NCBI GenBank assembly: GCA_044432945.1
Contig: JAWXUD010000029.1
Coordinates: 1-21,386 of the forward strand
Source of the DNA: JAWXUD01 sp044432945
GTDB taxonomy: Bacteria; Cyanobacteriota; Vampirovibrionia; Gastranaerophilales; Gastranaerophilaceae
Direction of reading: 5' to 3'
Length of the DNA: 21,386 bases
Under the pieces are notes generated by a model. That model worked only from the letters and a program-made list of their open reading frames with translations. It ran no database searches and was not told the DNA's origin. Numbering within the stretch: the stretch's first letter is position 1; each line of letters starts with the position of its first letter. This document shows, in pieces, positions 16,274 through 21,386 of this stretch. Made by a program: the position numbers and the translations under genes.

Positions 16274-16588
16274 ATGAACCACACAATCGAAAAACAAACA
16301 ACACAGATGAACGGCACCGTATTCTATGGAGAAATGATGCCCGCTTCAAACAAACTTTCTGATGCTGAAAAAATCATGAATTTGGTAAAAACCCAAATAG
16401 TTGAATGCGAAGAACAACTTGTCGAAGCAACTTATCAACTTGGAAAAATTTCAATGAACGAAAACGATTGGGCTTGTAAGAACAATCGAATGATTGAATG
16501 TAAGAAAATTGAGGCTGAAATTTACATTTTAAACAGCGTTAACAACTCAATCACCGAAATGTTTTCCATGCAGGAAGTTGTCGCGTAA
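16274..16588 (+). CDS. Hypothetical protein of the Mu-like element, helical
   Basis: A 104-aa protein with an excellent ribosome binding site (AAGGAG, then eight bases to the ATG). I do not recognise the family. The first 30 residues look disordered (MNHTIEKQTTQMNGTVFYGE); the remainder (LSDAEKIMNLVKTQIVECEEQLVEATYQLGKI ... IECKKIEAEIYILNSVNNSITEMF) is almost all amphipathic helix with heptad-like spacing, so a coiled coil or helical hairpin is likely. It has three cysteines, no membrane segment and no HTH. It lies between gemA and mor, a place where Mu-like phages carry variable small genes. Confidence 0.7.
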   Translation: MNHTIEKQTTQMNGTVFYGEMMPASNKLSDAEKIMNLVKTQIVECEEQLVEATYQLGKISMNENDWACKNNRMIECKKIEAEIYILNSVNNSITEMFSMQEVVA

Positions 16589-16597
16589 GTTTTATCA

Positions 16598-16640
16598 AGA
16601 AGATTATTGCGAAAGTAAAATTTTGCAGTAGTCTTCTTTT
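16598..16640 (+). terminator. Putative terminator/attenuator upstream of mor
   Basis: AGAAGATTATTGC (16598-16610) pairs with GCAGTAGTCTTCT (16625-16637) over 13 bp if two G-U pairs are allowed; the 14-nt loop is A/T-rich. The stem runs into TTTT. It separates the early genes from mor, where a control point for middle gene expression would be expected. Confidence 0.5.
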
Positions 16641-16682
16641 ACCCCTAAAAGTCCTGAAGTAAGAGTTTAAGAGGAATTGATT

Positions 16683-16970
16683 TTGCAAAATGAATACGAC
16701 AAACCTTGGCTAAAAGATATCGAAAAAGATGATTTGCCCAACGAAGATTTAAAAATTGTCGCCGAACTCATCGGAATTTCTGTTGCGATAAAAATGATGT
16801 GCGAGCTACCTGGAATAAACATTTCAGTACCGAAAAATGCCACATTGAAAGCTCGAAATAAGTATATTAAAAAGCACTACGATGGCACAAAAAAATCAAG
16901 ATACCATTTAGCAAAAATCTGTGACGTATCCGAAAGCTACATTTACAAAAAATCTAAATACAAATTTTAA
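16683..16970 (+). CDS. mor: Mor-type middle-operon transcription activator
   Basis: A small (95-aa) Mor/C family protein. The central part (DLKIVAELIGISVAIKMMCELPGINISVPK) matches the Mor dimerisation domain, where a helix is followed by the strand G-x-x-I-x-V-P-K. The C-terminus (SRYHLAKICDVSESYIYKKSK) is the HTH that binds the dyad upstream of the middle promoter and recruits RNA polymerase. The start chosen is TTG at 16683, six bases after GAGGAA; a TTG at 16677 would be too close to it. No ATG start is available near the N-terminus. A strong terminator follows, so mor is the end of this transcript. Confidence 0.82.
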   Translation: MQNEYDKPWLKDIEKDDLPNEDLKIVAELIGISVAIKMMCELPGINISVPKNATLKARNKYIKKHYDGTKKSRYHLAKICDVSESYIYKKSKYKF

Positions 16971-17009
16971 TACCCAATCTTTTTACCCTAAACACCCCTT
17001 TCCCCCTCC

Positions 17010-17037
17010 ATCTCGTTATTACAGCGAGATTTTTTTT
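17010..17037 (+). terminator. Rho-independent terminator after mor
   Basis: The stem ATCTCG (17010-17015) with CGAGAT (17025-17030), extended by a T-G pair, is followed by an unbroken run of eight T (17030-17037). It ends the early/middle transcript of the Mu-like element. Confidence 0.85.
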
Positions 17038-17040
17038 ACG

Positions 17041-17064
17041 CAAAAACAATTTTTGTTGTAAAAT
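17041..17064 (+). promoter_or_regulatory. Dyad plus -10-like box upstream of the nuclease gene
   Basis: The inverted repeat CAAAAA-CAA-TTTTTG (17041-17055) is followed by TAAAAT (17059-17064) just before the ATG at 17071. There is no -35 box. Mor/C-type activators use promoters that lack a -35 and have a dyad upstream, so this could be a target, but the dyad lies closer to the -10 than in Mu. It implies a nearly leaderless transcript. Confidence 0.3.
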
Positions 17065-17070
17065 GGATTT

Positions 17071-18999
17071 ATGAAGATGAAAAAGTTTTTGATAGCGAGC
17101 TTAATATGTTTAATCACGCAAGCAAGTACGATCGCTGCGGAGCAAGAAACGTATAAAGTCTTAAAAGTTATTGATGGCGATACGATGTACATCGATTTCA
17201 ACCGCGACGGTTACTACCAAAAAGATGAAAAAGTTCGCATTAACGGCATTGACACGTTCGAGGTAAAACCCTCTTATTGGCTCGACAATCAGATGAAGCA
17301 ATTTAACTTCACGCAAACCGAAGCTCTAGGACTTGGCTATTACGGAAAAGAGTTCGCAAAGAAGAACCTTTTAGATAAAGAAGTAATCGTTAAACGCACA
17401 GCGGAAATCCCCGATGACACGTTTAATCGTGGTTTAGTTTCGATATATTTTACAGACGGTAGAAACTACGAACAAGAAGTTTTAAAATCAGGCTTGGCGA
17501 CGGTTTACGAAAAATCAAATCTAGCCCCACAATTGAAAGAATACGAGAACCTCGACAAGGTTTATAAAAACTCTGAAAAAGCACGCAAACTAGACCTTGT
17601 GCTATTGAATAAAAAGAATGGCAAATACCACAAGCCAACGTGCAAATACGGTCAAATGGCAAGCAACGCCGAACTCATCCAAAAACCAAACTTCTTGAGT
17701 GAATACAAACCTGCAAGTTGTGTAAAGAATAATATGGCATTTGATGTTAATTCTGATTATATCAAACCAGAGAATTTAATATATAGGCATAAAGAAAAAG
17801 CAGAAGAAATCAAAAAATTAATAAGTTCAAATTATATCGAGCCAAACAGTAATATTGATATTTTTTTAATTTATCCATCTAAGCAAAGAACTTTAAAAGG
17901 TGAGACGACGCAAGCAGGCAAAGAGCTTGCTAAAATGATAAACGAAACAAAATCTACTTTAGACTTAGCATTGTTCGGATTTGAAAATCAACCTGAAATT
18001 TATAATGCATTGATTAATGCACAAAAGCGTGGCGTTCAAGTGCGTGTCGTCTTTGATATGAATTATAAAGGCAACAACACTTATTACAGGACAATTGATG
18101 TGATTAATTCACTTGAGAATGGCACTGTTCGAACTGATTATTTAATTGATTACAATGCAAAATCGAATAATGACAAAATTCCTGGTGCTTTAATGCATAA
18201 CAAATATGTGATTTCTGATATGCAAAAAGTATGGACAGGTTCTGCGAATGTAAGTGACACTTGCACTGGGGGCTACAATGCGAATATTTCTGGTATAATC
18301 ACTTCAAAGATTGTCGCTTGGCTATACACACGTGATTTTGAATATATGTATGTTGATAAGAAATTTCATCAAAACAAGCCTGAAACGTATTTGCAAAATA
18401 TTAAATTAGCAGACGGTAGCGAATTGCAAGTATTTTTCTTGCCTGGTCTTTCGGCTAACAAATTAGGCTTAATTCCAATGATGAACAATGCAAAAGATTA
18501 TTTATATGGTCTTACGTTTTTCTATACGAACAATAAGTTAATTAGCTCGTTAATTGAAGCTCACAGTCGTAATGTCGATACAAAAGAAATAATTGACGCC
18601 GTTGAAGCTAACGCAATTCACAGAAAGAAACATTATCTTTTGAGAAAAGCAGGTGTTTTGGTTAAATCAGAGAATTTTGGTGGGAAAATGCACTGCAAAA
18701 CGTTCTTAGCTGATGATGAAATATTTAGTTTTGGCTCAATGAACGCCACAACTACCGCTGAATATTATAACGATGAAAATTTAGTCATTGTTAAAAATCC
18801 TAAATTTACAAAGCAAATAAAAGAATACTTCAACACATTATGGCAAAGTATTCCCGACCAGTGGCTTTATGCTGACCCACAACCTGAAGGACCTGATTCG
18901 CCAGGCTCTTGTAGTGACGGAATTGATAATGACCACGACGGTAAGCGTGATATGGGTGATGTGAAATGTAATTACGAATTAAATCCAGCTTATAAGTAA
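17071..18999 (+). CDS. Secreted nuclease: SNase domain fused to double-HKD phospholipase D domain
   Basis: A 642-aa exported protein. Residues 1-23 are a signal peptide (MKMKKFLIASLICLITQAS, cleavage near TIAA). Residues 27-170 form a staphylococcal-nuclease domain with VIDGDT (D35, D37), VRINGIDTFE (R56, E64) and FNRG (R120), so the key residues are present. A short Cys/His segment (YHKPTC ... C, about 188-222) resembles small metal-binding linkers. Residues about 255-600 are a phospholipase D module with two HKD motifs: H376-K378-D383 (followed by GSANVSD) and H541-K543-D548 (followed by GSMNATTT), together forming one active site. The tail CSDGIDNDHDGKRDMGDVKC (from C614) is a DxDxDG calcium-loop-like module. 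Degradation of extracellular nucleic acid is likely; phospholipid cleavage is an alternative. Its 3' end overlaps the convergent gene by 21 bp. Confidence 0.85.
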   Translation: MKMKKFLIASLICLITQASTIAAEQETYKVLKVIDGDTMYIDFNRDGYYQKDEKVRINGIDTFEVKPSYWLDNQMKQFNFTQTEALGLGYYGKEFAKKNLLDKEVIVKRTAEIPDDTFNRGLVSIYFTDGRNYEQEVLKSGLATVYEKSNLAPQLKEYENLDKVYKNSEKARKLDLVLLNKKNGKYHKPTCKYGQMASNAELIQKPNFLSEYKPASCVKNNMAFDVNSDYIKPENLIYRHKEKAEEIKKLISSNYIEPNSNIDIFLIYPSKQRTLKGETTQAGKELAKMINETKSTLDLALFGFENQPEIYNALINAQKRGVQVRVVFDMNYKGNNTYYRTIDVINSLENGTVRTDYLIDYNAKSNNDKIPGALMHNKYVISDMQKVWTGSANVSDTCTGGYNANISGIITSKIVAWLYTRDFEYMYVDKKFHQNKPETYLQNIKLADGSELQVFFLPGLSANKLGLIPMMNNAKDYLYGLTFFYTNNKLISSLIEAHSRNVDTKEIIDAVEANAIHRKKHYLLRKAGVLVKSENFGGKMHCKTFLADDEIFSFGSMNATTTAEYYNDENLVIVKNPKFTKQIKEYFNTLWQSIPDQWLYADPQPEGPDSPGSCSDGIDNDHDGKRDMGDVKCNYELNPAYK

Positions 19000-19896
19000 T
19001 GATTTAGGAATTTGCACTTTACATTTTTTTATTTTTTTTAATTCATCAGATTTTATTTTTTCAATATTTTCAGGTTTTATCATGTCCGACAATGACAAAT
19101 CGATGTTCCAACCAAATCTTTTTTTCATTCCATAATCTGTTTTTATATATTCGTATTCAATAGCTTTTTGATAAAAATCTGGTTGATTTTCGTATAATTT
19201 TATCCAATCCATTTTGGATTGATAGAAACAAAAATAACAACCTGAACGTTTACGCCATTTATAATAATCAGGATAACCAATACCAGTTGAAATTAAAATA
19301 TTTTCAATGTCATCTCGAGCTTGTAAGTGTTCTACAAATGGGAATTTTTCCTCTATAAATGAAATTTTATAATTTTCTCTGTTTTGTGAACGTCCAATTT
19401 CATCATATCTTATCCCAATATATAAAAAAACTTTTGAATTATTATCCGCAAATCTTTTTTTAAGAAAATCGTTAAATGGTTTTGTTTTTAGTTCGACCGT
19501 ACACCAACGATTATTAATTGAAGGAATTATTTTTCTAGTTTTAGTTATATGATCAAAAGATTTTTCGGGTTTTAGGCGAGTGATTTTTTTGTTGAGAAAA
19601 ACTTCGATTTTATTTAAATAATCATAAGTTTCAGGGATTTCGCATTCAGTGTCGCAAAACACAAGCTCCATTTGCTCAAAGATTTCAGGATTGTTCTCTT
19701 TCATGAAAAACGCCAAAGCAGTTGAATCTTTCCCACCGCTTAATGAAAGTATGTGATGCGTTTTTTCGCCTGTGGTATCTGGCGAGTCGTCCCGCCCCGC
19801 CATCTTTCCTACGGCGAAATTAGAAGAAGGCTCGTCATTACGAGCGTCAGCGTGGCAATCTAGCATTTGCCCCTGTTTTTTTGTTTTATTACCCAT
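18979..19896 (-). CDS. PAPS reductase / DndC-like adenine nucleotide alpha-hydrolase family protein
   Basis: From the ATG at 19896 the protein has 305 aa. The PP-loop SGGKDS is at residues 53-58, followed by GIRYDEIGRSQNRENY, typical of this superfamily. Cysteines at 132 (RWCTVELK) and at 220 and 223 (SGCYFCF) are placed like Fe-S ligands in DndC/CysH-related proteins. Such enzymes adenylate substrates for sulfur chemistry; in DndC/SspD they belong to DNA phosphorothioation, and BREX type 4 has a PAPS-reductase gene (brxP). Here the reaction is unknown. The first 40 or so residues derive from an inserted repeat and are not conserved enzyme sequence. The start overlaps the upstream gene's stop by 8 bp (ATGGGTAA) and shares its AAGGAG site, giving translational coupling; TTG at 19902 is an alternative start. 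Confidence 0.8.
   Translation of the reverse strand: MGNKTKKQGQMLDCHADARNDEPSSNFAVGKMAGRDDSPDTTGEKTHHILSLSGGKDSTALAFFMKENNPEIFEQMELVFCDTECEIPETYDYLNKIEVFLNKKITRLKPEKSFDHITKTRKIIPSINNRWCTVELKTKPFNDFLKKRFADNNSKVFLYIGIRYDEIGRSQNRENYKISFIEEKFPFVEHLQARDDIENILISTGIGYPDYYKWRKRSGCYFCFYQSKMDWIKLYENQPDFYQKAIEYEYIKTDYGMKKRFGWNIDLSLSDMIKPENIEKIKSDELKKIKKCKVQIPKSLLISWI
19772..19866. repeat. Repeat element inserted in frame in the PAPS-reductase-like gene
   Basis: A GC-richer block containing the perfect hairpin CTCGT-CATT-ACGAG and the strings CGTGGCAATCTAG and GGCGAGTCGTCCCGCC. It encodes peptides such as DCHADARNDEPSSNF and MAGRDDSPDTTG, which I recognise as translations of dispersed palindromic repeats found in many bacterial genomes. 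It replaces or extends the N-terminus upstream of the PP-loop. Its exact ends are approximate. Confidence 0.65.
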
Positions 19897-21301
19897 TGAC
19901 AATTCTCCTTAAAATAGTGTTTTTCTCAATTTTCGACAAGCTCAACAATTTTTCTAAAAGCTCTAATGCGTTTTTATTCAGTTTCGCAACCTCATCACTT
20001 GCAGTCGCTTCGATCGTCAAAAACTTCAACGCCAACTCTTTCGTCTTGACCTTGAAATCCGCCACATCATTATCACTCCAATCAGAAGGCACACGTGATT
20101 TATTGATAAATGTTGCAATCCTTTTTATCCAAAGCGTGTCGTCAGAACTCGTTTCTGCGATATTATTCGCCAAAATCTTCAGCTCGTCTTCGTTTAAATA
20201 TTCTTTGATTTCCCCAGTCCTTGAAACCAAATTCGCACGTTCAATCTCGTCAAATGCCTTAAAAAAGAACTCCGTAATCTCCGCAATCATCTCATCGCAA
20301 CAGTTTAAAAGCTCATTAATTGACGTTTTAAAAGCATTTATTAGCTCTTCGTTGCAGTCTGTGAGGTCTTTCCCGACAAGGATTTTGGGAATATCTCTAT
20401 TAAATAATGAAATCGGGTCTTTCGCATTCATCACGCAATTTCTGAAACGTAGGGTTGGCTTTGAAAGTCGCTCGGTGTTGAGCGTGTATTTTTCGAGCTT
20501 TCTAACCAAATAAATTAATCCTTTTGTTACATCAAGAATATTTTTTGACGGCTCAATCGAAAGAGCTTCGCTCAAACCCTCTAAAATCGGCAGGTCAAGA
20601 ACAGTCTTTTGCAGTTCAAAATTCTGTGGGCAATAAATCATTCTATCAAACATCAGCTGATTGAGTTTTAGCTGAAATTGACCTTGCTCGTAAATCGCTA
20701 AAACATTTCGGTGAGTTGTGATTACATCAAGTAAAAGAATTGCTGTAATTGATTTTGTAAGCCCATAAGGAGCTTGGCTGAACCTATCAAAAAGCTCTGT
20801 GAGTTTAACTTTGCCGTAACTAGCTCCCTCTCCCTTTGCGGGAGAGGGTTGGGGTGAGGGGTTTAATATAAATTCTTCAATCTCTGTTTTTAAGTCTTTG
20901 CAGTTGGAAGTTTCGCTCAAAAATTCACGTTGTAAATAATCTTCATTCGAGTTTGGTTTTAAATCTTCACCCTCGATTAAATGTTTAGCTAATAATCTAA
21001 TTGCACGAGTGAGAGTCGGCGGTGCTTTTTCGAGTTTCAGCGATTCGATATTGATTTCAGGACGTTTTGGCATTTCCTGATTACACCAAGACTGAAGTGG
21101 GTTTTCTTCTAAATACTCAATTCCTAAATCGGTAAGCGTGATTTCACGTTTGCAGTCTTGAATAAGATTGTTTTCAAGTACGTATTTTTTCAGCTCTTTG
21201 ATTTGGGTGTTGGTAAGCCCTGTGATGTGGTTGATTTCAGGGTTTTGGAATAATTTTGCATCGTTTTTGATGCACGACAAGATTTTGTTTAAATAGTTCA
21301 T
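19889..21301 (-). CDS. Winged-helix protein related to the C-terminal half of BREX-like large ATPases (tentative)
   Basis: A 470-aa protein, start supported by GGAG five bases before the ATG. Residues about 1-70 look like a winged helix (ITGLTNTQIKELKKYVLENNLIQ ... ITLTDLGIEYLEENP). The segment APPTLTRAIRLLAKHLIEGEDLKP followed by FDRFSQAPYGLTKSITAILLLDVI ... LAIYEQGQF resembles, from memory, the regions after the ATPase core in PglY/BrxC/DUF6079-type proteins. No Walker A or B motif is present, so this is either a split partner of an ATPase encoded upstream beyond the window or a non-ATPase relative. The C-terminal 250 residues are helical and lysine-rich. Residues about 147-161 (NPSPQPSPAKGEGAS) come from an inserted repeat. 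It is coupled to the PAPS-reductase-like gene. Function is not recognised. Confidence 0.55.
   Translation of the reverse strand: MNYLNKILSCIKNDAKLFQNPEINHITGLTNTQIKELKKYVLENNLIQDCKREITLTDLGIEYLEENPLQSWCNQEMPKRPEINIESLKLEKAPPTLTRAIRLLAKHLIEGEDLKPNSNEDYLQREFLSETSNCKDLKTEIEEFILNPSPQPSPAKGEGASYGKVKLTELFDRFSQAPYGLTKSITAILLLDVITTHRNVLAIYEQGQFQLKLNQLMFDRMIYCPQNFELQKTVLDLPILEGLSEALSIEPSKNILDVTKGLIYLVRKLEKYTLNTERLSKPTLRFRNCVMNAKDPISLFNRDIPKILVGKDLTDCNEELINAFKTSINELLNCCDEMIAEITEFFFKAFDEIERANLVSRTGEIKEYLNEDELKILANNIAETSSDDTLWIKRIATFINKSRVPSDWSDNDVADFKVKTKELALKFLTIEATASDEVAKLNKNALELLEKLLSLSKIEKNTILRRIVNG
20826..20861. repeat. Palindromic repeat inserted in frame in the 470-aa gene
   Basis: CCCTCTCCC (20826-20834) and GGGAGAGGG (20840-20848) form a perfect 9-bp stem with loop TTTGC, followed by TTGGGGTGAGGGG. 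This GC-rich block in a very AT-rich gene encodes NPSPQPSPAKGEG, a peptide I recognise as the translation of a dispersed repeat common in bacterial genomes. The reading frame is kept open. Confidence 0.75.
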
Positions 21302-21386
21302 TTAAACTCCTTTCATAAAAATAGGCATATCGGCACGACGCCTTTATGCAGTAATAAAACGACATTTTAAGATGTTTGTTGAGGGG

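Larger units (their letters stand above)
12017..17037 (+). mobile_element. Mu-like transposable phage/transposon, left end and early-middle region
   Basis: The content and order match phage Mu: end-type repeats, regulatory region, small HTH (Ner-like), A transposase, B ATPase, small accessory gene, GemA/gp16, unknown, Mor. Mor is followed by a terminator. The left boundary is placed at about 12017 because the tRNA-Glu terminator ends there and the sequence then starts with TGTG and a 32-bp repeat array; Mu-family ends begin with TG. No inverted copy of the repeat occurs later in the window, so the right end is either beyond 21386 or lost. The interval given is only the part with clear Mu-like content. 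No capsid, tail, portal or lysis genes are present. The absence of TnsA- and TnsD-like proteins argues against a Tn7-like element. Confidence 0.8.

Noticed and set aside
20101..20115. ATTGATAAAT as an inverted copy of the left-end repeat
   Set aside because: Only about ten bases match and they are inside coding sequence; this is expected by chance in AT-rich DNA.
19881..20513. 210-aa plus-strand ORF rich in Ser and Leu
   Set aside because: It is the antisense shadow of the 470-aa minus-strand gene; it lacks a ribosome binding site and protein-like composition.

Overview
The window is AT-rich and reads as an uncultured gut-type member of the non-photosynthetic cyanobacterial sister lineage (Candidatus Gastranaerophilales / Melainabacteria). 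This is an inference from a ClpC of strongly cyanobacterial type, a pilin-like protein entering the window as AMTMPSLISN, a protein with a TNFEGY-type N-terminus, and a tRNA-Glu with an encoded CCA end. No rRNA or other direct taxonomic marker is present.

Positions 1-12016 are chromosomal backbone: the 3' part of a type IV pilin-like gene, a DUF475/TerC-like membrane protein, ahcY (S-adenosylhomocysteinase, minus strand), a very large GH13-family protein of 1422 aa, ychF (minus), clpC (minus) and tRNA-Glu(TTC) with a clear promoter and terminator. Several convergent or serial junctions carry strong hairpin terminators.

From about 12017, directly against the tRNA-Glu terminator, the content changes to a phage Mu-like transposable element. 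A tandem array of 32-bp direct repeats (probable transposase-binding end) is followed by paired operator-like palindromes, a near-consensus promoter and a structured leader. The early genes then follow in Mu order: small HTH (Ner-like), MuA-type DDE transposase, MuB-type AAA+ ATPase, a small membrane protein, GemA/gp16, an unknown gene, and a Mor-type activator, closed by a terminator at about 17010-17037.

Positions 17071-21386 hold no Mu late (structural) gene. They hold a secreted staphylococcal-nuclease plus double-HKD phospholipase-D fusion on the plus strand. Converging on it, and overlapping it by 21 bp, is a translationally coupled minus-strand pair: a PAPS-reductase/DndC-like adenine nucleotide alpha-hydrolase preceded by a 470-aa winged-helix protein that resembles the C-terminal half of the large ATPases of BREX-like systems. 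Both genes of the pair carry an in-frame insertion of a GC-richer repeat element. The pair could be part of a defence or DNA-modification cassette that continues beyond the window. Whether 17071-21386 is cargo of the Mu-like element or flanking chromosome cannot be settled here, because no right end is visible.
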